From Atopobiaceae bacterium (lineage in GTDB: Bacteria > Actinomycetota > Coriobacteriia > Coriobacteriales > Atopobiaceae): a stretch of 64,000 nucleotides of DNA. Shown piece by piece: positions 18,591-26,019 of the stretch. Position numbers and translations under genes: made by a program. The notes beneath the pieces were generated by a model. That model searched no databases, had not been told where the DNA came from, and saw only the letters and a list, made by a program, of their open reading frames with translations. The stretch's first letter is position 1, and each line of letters begins with the position of its first letter. The stretch lies in contig JAKVOB010000001.1 in assembly GCA_022483015.1 (NCBI GenBank), forward strand, positions 1,946,902 through 2,010,901. Reading direction: 5' to 3'.

Positions 18591-19097
18591 TAGTATGGCA
18601 TTCTCCATGCGGAGGTACTCGAGCTCCTCCTCGGGGAACATGCCCTCCTGCTCGTCCCGGGCACTGACCTTGCGGTTGGTCCTGGGTGCCTTGCGCTCGT
18701 CCTCCATCGCGACACTGCCCCTGTACCTGTCGTCGTGCGACCACGCGTAGATGCTCTGCATTCTCAGGATACCGAACCTCTCGGCGACGGAGTTGGCGTC
18801 CTCGCCCGAGAGACAGGCCCTGACGGCGGAGGACTTGGTTGCCTCCGGGTAGCGCGAATAGGTCCTCTTCCTGGACTTGAGCATCGCCTTGCCACGGATG
18901 AGGTACTGCCTGTTCCAGTCCTTCACCGTGGACTCGGACACCCCACAGCGCAACGCCGTCTCCCGGATCGTGCAGCCCTCCTCCTCGTAGGTGAAGGCCT
19001 GCATGATCTCCTCGGGCGTATGGTGATGGTAGTGGTAGTGGTAGTGGTAGTGGTAGTGGATGACCCTCTCGTTGGTGGACATCGCGACTCCTTCCAA
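18540..19097 (-). CDS. IS3-family OrfA DNA-binding protein, copy 1
   Basis: 185 residues. An unusual His-Tyr run (five HY units) from a (GTGGTA)n microsatellite precedes a helix-turn-helix (GCTIRETALRCGVSESTVKDWNRQY) and a second one further on. A leucine-rich coil (EELEYLRMENAILKKLEAL) holds the codons of the slippery site. OrfA binds the IS ends and, unfused, represses transposition. The start at 19097 has GGAG nearby. Confidence 0.85.
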   Translation of the reverse strand: MEGVAMSTNERVIHYHYHYHYHYHHHTPEEIMQAFTYEEEGCTIRETALRCGVSESTVKDWNRQYLIRGKAMLKSRKRTYSRYPEATKSSAVRACLSGEDANSVAERFGILRMQSIYAWSHDDRYRGSVAMEDERKAPRTNRKVSARDEQEGMFPEEELEYLRMENAILKKLEALRSERHQPRRR

Positions 19098-19142
19098 GTC
19101 GTCTTGGTGTCCAAGGTTCGTGGGTCACATCATCCACCAGTG

Positions 19143-19165
19143 ATTCTTCGCCGATTCTTCGCAGG
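19143..19165 (+). repeat. 23-bp direct repeat, left copy, flanking the AbiH cassette
   Basis: ATTCTTCGCCGATTCTTCGC plus AGG. It matches 21650-21672 at 22 of 23 positions in the same orientation. It lies ten bases outside the right end of IS copy 1 and contains a near-duplicated 11-base half (ATTCTTCGCCG / ATTCTTCGCAG). Confidence 0.75.
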
Positions 19166-19249
19166 GCTCGATGTGAGTACCATCGGCTTGGCCTCTCCGA
19201 TCTCGCCCCACGCTTCGCATGCCGCCTGCAGGCATCGCTCGGCATTGCT

Positions 19250-20398
19250 CTATGCATGTCCGACTACCATACTGCTGACACCAGACAGAGCGGTACCGAA
19301 AGGGCCGCTCGTCGACTGGAAAAGTGTACCGAATTGCCTGAAGGTTATGCTGCTATTGCCAAGCAAGCTATTTGCAGCCTTCTTCAGGGTGAGACGATCT
19401 TTCTTGCAACGATAAGAAATCACCCATTTAGCCCGTGGACATCGTTTATCTATTTGTTCGAAATACTCTCCGTCAACCGACCCAAGCGAATGCCCAAGGA
19501 CATAAATTGTGCTCACATCACCAGGTATTACATTTATGAAGTCCACGAGTTTATTGACATCGATTGTCTTAACCATTGCATTGCCAATAGCCGATAGCGT
19601 TGATACCGCCACATCACTCGCATCCGATACTGTTGTACTTCCTTGAGCAATACTGTCTTGCTGCGCGGCATATCCAGAATAAGATGCGAATCCATCATTA
19701 GAGCCATAGGGCACTCTGCCATCAATTATGCTGTCATAGTTAGGTGCTACATCGATAACATTGCCTTCGATGACATGTTTGTCGTTGCCCCAAATGAGAG
19801 GCTCATTTAACTTGCCGTGTATATGAAGGATCTTCGATTCATCAATCTGATACACGTCTTCGAGCGTATTGGTGTAATTGAAAGTTATGAAGTAGCTCTC
19901 AGGGTTAATCGTTCCAATCGGTTTCGTCGATGAAAGCTTATCGTTGGCTGCTTCTACCATTTCCTCCATACACACATTGAGCATGGCATGGATGTCGGAT
20001 GGGCTATCCTCAAAGGGAATAAACTGAAACATGCTTTCTCGTGAAGGCACCGCACAATCTATCTCATCGTCCTTGTCGAATAGCTGCATGTCGATGTCTC
20101 TATCTTGAGTTGTATCTATACCATCATCACTTGCAACTTCTCTGAGCTCATCAAGCTTCCCATCTGCCGTATCACGAAGTCTCTTCTCTTCCTCATCTGA
20201 TATGAAGCCAACTCTTGACTCAAATTCCGACCAAAGTTTAGGCTGTGGCTTCCCACCGCAGCTAAAATACAGCTCGTTCAACTTGTCCCACAGTTCACTG
20301 CTACAAGTGTTTTTGACAATGATATTATAATCATTTTCGTAACTTGTTGGTAGATGGTGGGCTAAGTCGAATCCATTGCCAAGAATGTATAAATTCAT
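19250..20398 (-). CDS. abiH: AbiH-family abortive infection protein
   Basis: 382 residues. The start MNLYILGNGFDLAHHLPTSY is the hallmark of AbiH (PF14253), with YFITFNYTNTLEDVY and LHIHGKLNEPLIWGNDKH in the middle and IYVLGHSLGSVDGEYFE near the end. The pattern (GNGFD, FNYT, HG, GHSLG) is shared with SIR2-like folds, so an NAD- or nucleotide-acting effector is plausible but not shown. AbiH proteins block phage growth as single genes. GAAAGAG lies just before the ATG. The gene is clearly more AT-rich than its surroundings and sits between two IS3 copies and two 23-bp direct repeats, all signs of transfer. Confidence 0.82.
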   Translation of the reverse strand: MNLYILGNGFDLAHHLPTSYENDYNIIVKNTCSSELWDKLNELYFSCGGKPQPKLWSEFESRVGFISDEEEKRLRDTADGKLDELREVASDDGIDTTQDRDIDMQLFDKDDEIDCAVPSRESMFQFIPFEDSPSDIHAMLNVCMEEMVEAANDKLSSTKPIGTINPESYFITFNYTNTLEDVYQIDESKILHIHGKLNEPLIWGNDKHVIEGNVIDVAPNYDSIIDGRVPYGSNDGFASYSGYAAQQDSIAQGSTTVSDASDVAVSTLSAIGNAMVKTIDVNKLVDFINVIPGDVSTIYVLGHSLGSVDGEYFEQIDKRCPRAKWVISYRCKKDRLTLKKAANSLLGNSSITFRQFGTLFQSTSGPFGTALSGVSSMVVGHA

Positions 20399-21087
20399 TC
20401 TCTTTCAGATCCAAAGAAGAGTATGGACATTTTTATATATTATATCTGTAACAAGAAGAGATACGTGAAGCTCTTTGTTCCAGCCATTCAGCTCGATGCG
20501 GTTCTCATTGTTCCTACCCAGCAATGGTACCGAGCCTTACCGTTCGATAGGACACGATTCATGAAGGGGTCCGACACAGGTCGCGATGAGAGGGCGATGA
20601 CCCACGTGGGAGTCATCACTCCTGCGACGGCGCTTTCCTCGGCGAGAAGCCGACACTGTCGCACTCGTGGGTGAAGTCCGTCACGGGGACCTCGTCTCCC
20701 CTGCTCCCCCAGCACGCACCATGGGATGCGTCATCAGGATCGCTGGTCCACATCCGGCAGTTCCGGCAGGTGTGTCACGTTGGGAACACAGTAGTATTAT
20801 GCCTGGTAAACGGCTTGTTGTAAGGCGTTCTAAGGACCGATAATCTTCGATATAACCATTGCGGCATGGACTCAACCACCAAAAGGCCATGATTGTTGGT
20901 AGAGATTCAAGATCCACCTAATCATTTCCTTCAAACACATCTGTTGGTCATTCCGTGATTGTCAATTACATTGGTAATGGACTTGCAGGTTGAAAGGCAT
21001 TACATTTATCTAGCGACACAAGGATTTTCTTCTTGCCCACTATTCCTAATGTACGGATAGTCTAAACATGATGAGTGAATGACTTGG
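20399..21087. other. Gene-free interval between abiH and the small membrane protein
   Basis: About 690 bases. The ends are AT-rich and the middle (about 20500-20780) is more GC-rich, looking like a splice of two sources. I found no frame with a convincing ribosome site or domain, and no clear terminator. It may hold the promoter of abiH. Confidence 0.4.
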
Positions 21088-21528
21088 CTACTCTTTTGAT
21101 TTCATCATATGAGTGCTTTTATCTGCTTTTTCTGCTTTGTCCCAGGGTCTCGAGAGGATAAAGGAGAGGGCGCTCATAACAGTCATGAGAATTGTAAGGG
21201 AAAGTGTTCTGTCATTGCACAAAAGCGCATAGATAATTTCAGAAACGAGTACACCAAAAGAGACGGCCAATAGAACCGATAGCATAGCATCGCTCAACTT
21301 TTTGTTTGAACGAAGACTGTTGAGTGAACTGCCCAGACTAAAGAACGTAAGTCCTGAAGTAATCATAAACATAATATCAGGCAGCGTTGGCGGTTCTAAT
21401 CGGAATGAGGGACCGCCAGGAAGAACGGCGAGAGCAATTGTTCCAATCAGTACTAGCAAGAACAGATACACGTCTTTCTTACTCATCTTCGCAGAAGCTT
21501 CGTCGTTTCGTATTGTTGGGTTATTCAC
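21088..21528 (-). CDS. Small four-helix membrane protein of unknown function
   Basis: 146 residues. Four hydrophobic spans are evident (YLFLLVLIGTIALAVL; IMFMITSGLTFFSLGSSL; AMLSVLLAVSFGVLVSEIIYALL; LTILMTVMSALSFIL), with a hydrophilic N-terminus and a Lys-rich tail. I do not recognise a family. It shares the AT-rich composition and orientation of abiH and lies in the same cassette, so it may be a co-transferred defence or immunity partner. That is guesswork from position. An upstream alternative start is unlikely because the frame closes. Confidence 0.5.
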   Translation of the reverse strand: MNNPTIRNDEASAKMSKKDVYLFLLVLIGTIALAVLPGGPSFRLEPPTLPDIMFMITSGLTFFSLGSSLNSLRSNKKLSDAMLSVLLAVSFGVLVSEIIYALLCNDRTLSLTILMTVMSALSFILSRPWDKAEKADKSTHMMKSKE

Positions 21529-21649
21529 ATGGACTCCCTAAACTGCTTTAGGCTATAAAGGCTATTCATTAATGCTAATAGTCCTGTTTTGTAATGGATT
21601 ATCGGCAACTCTGTCGGAATTCCCGCTATGCTAGCTGGCAAGACAAGCA

Positions 21650-21672
21650 ATTCTTCGCCGATTCTACGCAGG
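21650..21672 (+). repeat. 23-bp direct repeat, right copy, flanking the AbiH cassette
   Basis: Differs from 19143-19165 by one base (T to A at the fifteenth position) and abuts the left end of IS copy 2 at 21673 exactly. Confidence 0.75.
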
Positions 21673-21702
21673 TGATGTGACCCGCCGATCTTGGACATGT
21701 TC

Positions 21703-22597
21703 CTAGGCCAGCCGCTGGTCGGCCAACCTGTATTCTACAGGGGCGAGACCTCCGAGTGGCCCCCTGATCCTGTCGGTGTTGTACCAGACTATCCAGGCAT
21801 CGAGGTCCCTGGCGAACCTTTTGGGCTGTGTGTAGTCGGAGCCGTCGGAGAACTCCGTCTTGAGCCTGCCGAAGAAGCTCTCGGCCGGCGCGTTGTCGAG
21901 GCAGGTCGCCTTCCTCGACATCGACTGCGTGCGGCCCAGCGACGCCAGCCTGTCGCGCCATCGGGGTGTCTGGTACTGGAACCCCTGGTCGGTGTGTATC
22001 ACGGTCCCGCTGCCCTGGAGCCTGTCCGCGGCATCGGCGAGCATGCCGAGCGCGGACTCGACGTCGGGGCTGGGACCGACCCTCCAGGAGATGACCTCCC
22101 CATTGTAGAGGTCGATGAGAGGCGAGAGGTAGACCCGCCTGTCACCGACGTTGAACTGGGTGATGTCGCTCACCAGCCTGCGCATGGGCACCTCCTCCGT
22201 GAAGTGCCTCTCGAGGAGGTTCGGGGCCACCCTACCCACGGTGCCCCTGTACGAGTTGTACCTGCTCTTCCGCCTGCCCCTCGCCCGGAGTCCCTCTGCA
22301 CGCATGATCTTCGCCACGGTCTTGCGGTCGATCCGCAAGCCGTAGTCCCTCTCCTGCGCCAGCGTCACCCTCCGATAGCCATAGGCCCCGCGCGATTCCC
22401 CGAACACCGAGCGGACCAGCGGTCGGACGGCGGCATGGCGGTCGGATGTCGGGTGCGAGACGCGATAGTAGAAGGTCGACCTGGGAAGCCCTACGTAGGC
22501 AAGGAGCGCCCCGAGCGGGAAGTCACGCCTCAAGGCCCGGACAACCGCTACCTTCTCCGCGGTTGGCGCCGCTCCGACCTCAAGGCCTCTAGTTTTT
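21703..22597 (-). CDS. IS3-family transposase OrfB, copy 2
   Basis: Nearly identical to copy 1, with a complete DDE set (SDITQF, HTDQGF, AESFFGRL). A short divergent patch (SHPTSDRHAAV instead of SHSAVDRHAAV) and several other substitutions suggest it is not a very recent duplicate. Because the slippery run upstream is mutated, the OrfAB fusion is probably not made, so this reading frame is likely silent. Confidence 0.8.
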
Positions 22598-23099
22598 ATA
22601 GTATGGCATTCTCCATGCGGAGGTACTCGAGCTCCTCCTCGGGGAACATGCCCTCCTGCTCGTCCCGGGCACTGACCTTGCGGTTGGTCCTGGGTGCCTT
22701 GCGCTCGTCCTCCATCGCGACACTGCCCCTGTACCTGTCGTCGTGCGACCACGCGTAGATGCTCTGCATTCTCAGGATACCGAACCTCTCGGCGACGGAG
22801 TTGGCGTCCTCGCCCGAGAGACAGGCCCTGACGGCGGAGGACTTGGTTGCCTCCGGGTAGCGCGAATAGGTCCTCTTCCTGGACTTGAGCATCGCCTTGC
22901 CACGGATGAGGTACTGCCTGTTCCAGTCCTTCACCGTGGACTCGGACACCCCACAGCGCAACGCCGTCTCCCGGATCGTGCAGCCCTCCTCCTCGTAGGT
23001 GAAGGCCTGCATGATCTCCTCGGGCGTATGGCGATGGTGATGGTAGTGGTAGTGGTAGTGGATGACCCTCTCGTTGGTGGACATCGCGACTCCTTCCAA
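22596..23099 (-). pseudogene. IS3-family OrfA, copy 2, truncated at the slippery site
   Basis: 167 residues, against 185 in copy 1. The frame stops at MENAIL because CTA-AAA became CTA-TAA at 22598. The helix-turn-helix is intact, so the protein might still act as a repressor of copy 1. The N-terminal repeat reads HYHYHYHHHRH, shorter than in copy 1. Confidence 0.8.
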
Positions 23100-23162
23100 G
23101 TCGTCTTGGTGTCCAAGGTTCGTGGGTCACATCACTTGGGAACCGATAGTTGGCGAGATACG

Positions 23163-23193
23163 AAAAGAGGCCAGCGGGCAAGCCGCTGACCTC
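23163..23193 (-). terminator. Displaced original tRNA-Val terminator
   Basis: Stem GAGGCCAGCGG (23167-23177) with CCGCTGACCTC (23183-23193), one mismatch, and a T run on the minus strand (A4 at 23163-23166). It lies just past the tRNA 3' fragment of attL, where the chromosomal tRNA terminator would have been before the ICE inserted. Confidence 0.7.
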
Positions 23194-23200
23194 GTCATTT

Positions 23201-23245
23201 TGGTGGGCGTTGCAAGATTTGAACTTGCGACCTCTTCCGTGTCAG
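23201..23245. other. attL of the ICE: 45-bp copy of the tRNA-Val 3' end
   Basis: TGGTGGGCGTTGCAAGATTT through CTTCCGTGTCAG is identical over 45 bases to 53632-53676, the 3' part of the intact tRNA-Val gene from the CCA end into the anticodon loop. Beyond it the sequences diverge. The fragment has no 5' half, so it is not a working tRNA. It marks the left end of an element of about 30.5 kb. Confidence 0.93.
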
Positions 23246-23358
23246 CGGGAACCAGACCATGACAAGCTTGCCATGCCCGCCACTCGCGCCAACAACGCCA
23301 GCGTATACGGCCAGCGGTGTTAATGTCCGCCATGTCAGGACAGGTCGGACGGCCAGGT

Positions 23359-23390
23359 TTGGTGCACGTGCACCACGGGGCCTTGGTGCA
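23359..23390. promoter_or_regulatory. Candidate left arm-type integrase/Xis binding sites
   Basis: TTGGTGCA at 23359-23366 and 23383-23390 (24 bases apart) with an inverted TGCACCA at 23369-23375 between them. The first and the inverted copy together form the perfect palindrome GGTGCACGTGCACC (23361-23374). The same octamer occurs at the right end of the element (53552-53583) with 12-base spacing. Confidence 0.6.
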
Positions 23391-23408
23391 TAAAAGTCTG
23401 GAGCGAGC

Positions 23409-24686
23409 ATGAAATACACGAACGCGTTCGTCAGGGGCACCACTCCCCCGTTCCGAGGGATCTTCAAGTACAAGGACGACAAGGGCAGCTGGAAGCAGGT
23501 GACCCGGCAGCTGGATGCCAAGTGCCTCCGGGAGGCCAAGAGGGAGCTCGCGACGGTGCGTGCCGAGCTCGAGGAGCGAGCGAGGGTCCTCGAGGAGGAG
23601 AAGGGGCTCGAGCTCGCAGGGCTCACCGTGGCCGAGTACATGGACCGCTACTTCGAGTCCCTGAGCGAGTCGCAGTCCGTGGAGAGGTCGACCCTCACGA
23701 CGTACCGCGCCATCGTCGACCACATCAAGCGAGACCTCGGGAGGATCAAGCTGGCCGAGCTCAGGGCCGACCAGATACAGAAGCTCGAGAACAAGCTCCT
23801 CAAGGGCGGGCTCGCACCGGCGTCGGTGCGCAAGATCCACGTGCTCCTCAAGTCCGCGCTGGGCAACGCCTACCGCATGGGCCTCATCGACCGCAACCCC
23901 GCGGACGTCGTGAGGCCGCCCAAGCTCCCCGCCGCCTCGCCCAACGCCCTGACCTCCACGCAGAGGGCACGCCTCATGCAGTTCCTCGACGAGGGTGCGG
24001 ACACCGCCTTCAACCTCGCCGTCGTCGTGGCAATCTACACCGGGATGCGCGAGGGCGAGATCTGCGGCCTCAGATGGGGCGACGTCGACCTCGAGGACAG
24101 GGTGCTGTGGGTCAGGAGGTCCATCGCCAGGGACGGCACCAGGTCCTACGTGAAGGAGCCCAAGACGCACGGGAGCAGGCGGGACGTCCCCATAGCCAGC
24201 TTCCTGGCAGGCAGGCTCGCCTGCCGTCACGAGGCCATGGCACGGGAGAGGGAGGTCGCAGGGGTCCCCGCGGACGAGGACGCGATGGCCCAGCTCTACG
24301 TCCTCGGCGGGATCGACGGGTCGTTCCTGCCGCCGCACGAGGTCTGGAGGCAGTGGAGGGCACTCGCACGCTCGATGGGCCTCGTGGGCACGCAGGGCCG
24401 CGTCCCCACCTTCCACGACCTCAGGCACACGTTCGCGACCTATGCCATAGCAGAGGGGGTGGACGTGAAGACCGTGAGCTCGATCCTCGGGCACTCCAAC
24501 GCCGCGATGACGCTCAACATCTACGCTAGCGCCGACCCGGAGTCCAAGCGCGCGGCGGCCGAGACCATCGACGAGGTGATGGGCAAGCGGCCGGAGCCCA
24601 GGCCGCGCACGCCGCTGGACCCGGACGACGACAAGGTCATAGCGTTTTCGGGAAAAGGGCTCATACGTAATACCGGAAGAGCATAG
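23409..24686 (+). CDS. ICE tyrosine integrase
   Basis: 425 residues, starting 164 bases inside attL and reading into the element. An AP2-like arm-binding N-terminus (TTPPFRGIFKYKDDKGSWKQV) is followed by a core-binding domain (VAEYMDRYFESLSESQ) and a catalytic domain with Arg in TGMREGEICGLRW, HDLRHTFATYA, GHSNAAMT and Tyr in NIYASADP, all needed residues present. It should cut and join attP/attB within the 45-base tRNA-Val core and, with the excisionase at 53030-53269, excise the ICE as a circle. It is close in sequence to the integrase at 12823. Confidence 0.93.
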   Translation: MKYTNAFVRGTTPPFRGIFKYKDDKGSWKQVTRQLDAKCLREAKRELATVRAELEERARVLEEEKGLELAGLTVAEYMDRYFESLSESQSVERSTLTTYRAIVDHIKRDLGRIKLAELRADQIQKLENKLLKGGLAPASVRKIHVLLKSALGNAYRMGLIDRNPADVVRPPKLPAASPNALTSTQRARLMQFLDEGADTAFNLAVVVAIYTGMREGEICGLRWGDVDLEDRVLWVRRSIARDGTRSYVKEPKTHGSRRDVPIASFLAGRLACRHEAMAREREVAGVPADEDAMAQLYVLGGIDGSFLPPHEVWRQWRALARSMGLVGTQGRVPTFHDLRHTFATYAIAEGVDVKTVSSILGHSNAAMTLNIYASADPESKRAAAETIDEVMGKRPEPRPRTPLDPDDDKVIAFSGKGLIRNTGRA

Positions 24687-24721
24687 TCACCAACTAGGTC
24701 AGCAGATAGCCGCGACCGGGC

Positions 24722-25069
24722 TCACGAGGATCCTCCCTCGCCATCCGACGAGTCGACCATCCTCCATTCGCGCGAACAATCGTCCCAGTTATATGTTCTG
24801 CCGTCATTCTCGCCACGTCCCCCACGCACACACTCAATGTCGGAAACGGACGTCTCGCCGGTCTCATCAGAGGCCTCGATGGTGAAGCTCAGCCAGGCAT
24901 CCTCTGCGGAGGTGGGTATGTCGACCTCGATCCTCCAAGCGCTCCCGCCAATCATTGCCACTTGCTGGATACGGTAGCTCTCACCATGCCAGTCACCTGA
25001 ATCGGGAATGGCTCTTCGCACGAACCAGTCGACCGTCTCGACAACGACATCTTGGTAGACCCACTCCAT
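24722..25069 (-). CDS. Hypothetical acidic protein
   Basis: 115 residues from ATG 25069, chosen for GGAGG seven bases upstream; a GTG 15 bases earlier is possible. It is Asp/Glu/Trp-rich (WLSFTIEASDETGETSV, NWDDCSREWRMVDSSDGEGG) with no membrane span or recognised domain. It faces the integrase tail-to-tail and is the first gene inside the ICE on this strand. Small acidic proteins in ICEs are sometimes anti-defence DNA mimics, but nothing specific supports that here. Confidence 0.55.
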   Translation of the reverse strand: MEWVYQDVVVETVDWFVRRAIPDSGDWHGESYRIQQVAMIGGSAWRIEVDIPTSAEDAWLSFTIEASDETGETSVSDIECVRGGRGENDGRTYNWDDCSREWRMVDSSDGEGGSS

Positions 25070-25194
25070 GGCAGTCGCCTCCACTGTTATCGGGCTATCG
25101 CCTCACATCGTACCTAAGGAATAACCATAAAACGAGGCGTTATGCCAGGGGATACGTGTGGACCGCCCGGCGTAAGCGAGACGATGGGCCCCAA

Positions 25195-25336
25195 GGGCGA
25201 GCTCGCTTCGCTCGCGACGTCTCGCCCCCTCGATTAAGACGCTAGCACGGGGAGCAAGCACCTCTTCCCGCTCCCCGACGGCATGACCTCCCCATGTGCG
25301 CCGCGCCACGCCCGCAAGGACGCGCTCATGGGGAGG
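25195..25336. other. Cluster of three inverted repeats in an intergenic region
   Basis: Three hairpins in a row: GGGCGAG/CTCGCCC (25195-25201, 25221-25227), GGGGAGC/GCTCCCC (25249-25255, 25272-25278), and CCTCCCCATG/CATGGGGAGG (25289-25298, 25327-25336). They fill most of the 314 gene-free bases between the acidic protein and the YraN-like gene. Candidate roles are origin of transfer, regulator binding, or RNA leader structure. Confidence 0.45.
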
Positions 25337-25398
25337 CCATGCCTTGCTTGCTCTCTTAACCGAGGGGGCAAAGGGCCCCCACGTCCTAGGGAGTCAAC

Positions 25399-25848
25399 AT
25401 GACCAGCAACGAGAGCACAAAGCAGCAGACAGCAGTTAACCAGGAAGAGCAGGAAGCCACGCCCGTGGACGAAATGACGCCAGCCGAGGTCGAGTCCGAG
25501 GGAGAGAAGCTCACCAGGCTCTACCTCAAGAGGCGCGGCTACATTGTCGACGACAACGGCTTCACGTGTGAGGAGGGCAGCGTGCCCGTCGTGGCGTCTG
25601 ACGACAGCGAGGGGGAGGTCGTCCTCGTTGACGTCAGGACGCACGTGCGCCTGGGCGAGGAGTCCTACATGCCGGAGCTCGCCGTCGACGCCGAGGGGCA
25701 GGAGTCATACCGCAGGCTCGCCATGCGGTACCTGTTCGCGCACCCAGAGTGCAAGAGGGCGCGCGTCGACGTCATATCCATCGCCATCGTAGGCGAGCGC
25801 TGCGCCCGCCTACGTCACCTCATCGGTGCCTACTCGTGGGAGGAATAA
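25399..25848 (+). CDS. YraN/UPF0102-like protein with altered active-site motif
   Basis: 149 residues; AGGGAG lies five bases before the ATG. After an acidic leader, ESEGEKLTRLYLKRRGYIVDDNGF matches the start of the YraN (restriction-endonuclease-like) fold. In the family the next strand reads GEIDLI and later EVK. Here it is GSVPVVASDD and VLVDVRTH, so the catalytic Asp and the E-x-K pair are changed. The fold may be kept without nuclease activity, perhaps binding Holliday-like DNA. It is transcribed alone between hairpin-rich intergenic regions. Confidence 0.6.
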   Translation: MTSNESTKQQTAVNQEEQEATPVDEMTPAEVESEGEKLTRLYLKRRGYIVDDNGFTCEEGSVPVVASDDSEGEVVLVDVRTHVRLGEESYMPELAVDAEGQESYRRLAMRYLFAHPECKRARVDVISIAIVGERCARLRHLIGAYSWEE

Positions 25849-25869
25849 ACCCTAGGACAAAGAACCAAC

Positions 25870-25913
25870 CGCCCACGGTGGCAAAGGTGCCGTCCACGGA
25901 GAACGTGGGCGGC
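25870..25913 (+). terminator. Hairpin after the YraN-like gene
   Basis: Perfect nine-base stem CCGCCCACG/CGTGGGCGG (25870-25878, 25905-25913) about 20 bases past the stop, followed by CACCCCCTTTTCC. The T run is short and delayed. Confidence 0.5.
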
Positions 25914-25959
25914 ACCCCCTTTTCCGCCGCCACGGCCGCAGCCAAGCCCTCCCGCGGCC

Positions 25960-26002
25960 GCTCCCCTCGCGCGCAGGAACACCTGACGCGCGCGAGGGGA
26001 GC
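25960..26002. terminator. 15-bp perfect GC hairpin between convergent genes
   Basis: GCTCCCCTCGCGCGC (25960-25974) and GCGCGCGAGGGGAGC (25988-26002) with a 13-base loop. It lies 18 bases beyond the stop of the leftward Abi-C gene and faces the YraN-like gene. There is no T run on either side, as at other operon ends in this ICE. Confidence 0.5.
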
Positions 26003-26019
26003 AGACCCCCTGGCACCAA

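Larger units (their letters stand above)
17665..19132 (-). mobile_element. IS3-family insertion sequence, copy 1 (1468 bp)
   Basis: Terminal inverted repeats start TGATGTGACCC at both ends (TGATGTGACCCGCCGATCTT and TGATGTGACCCACGAACCTT, then TGGACA in both). Two overlapping frames, orfA and orfB, are joined by an A7-C slippery run at 18584-18591. It differs from copy 2 (21673-23134) mainly by six more bases in the His-Tyr repeat of orfA and an intact slippery run. No 3-4 base target duplication is visible, so flanks may have been rearranged. Confidence 0.93.
21673..23134 (-). mobile_element. IS3-family insertion sequence, copy 2 (1462 bp), likely inactive
   Basis: Same ends and orientation as copy 1. 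It is six bases shorter (two fewer His-Tyr codons in orfA). An A-to-T change in the A7 slippery run creates a TAA stop in orfA and breaks the frameshift signal. No target duplication is seen. Its right end lies 28 bases from the relic tRNA-Val terminator at the ICE boundary. Confidence 0.92.

Noticed and set aside
17665-23134. A proven composite transposon with target duplication
   Set aside because: The two IS copies are in direct orientation around cargo, but no 3-4 base duplication was found at the outer or inner ends. Copy 2 also looks inactive, so this is kept only as a hypothesis.
23201-23272. A second tRNA-Val gene
   Set aside because: Only the 3' 45 bases match. The D arm and 5' acceptor strand are missing, so it is an att relic.
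23127-24494. Long minus-strand frame opposite the ICE integrase
   Set aside because: Shadow of the integrase, low-complexity and without a ribosome site.
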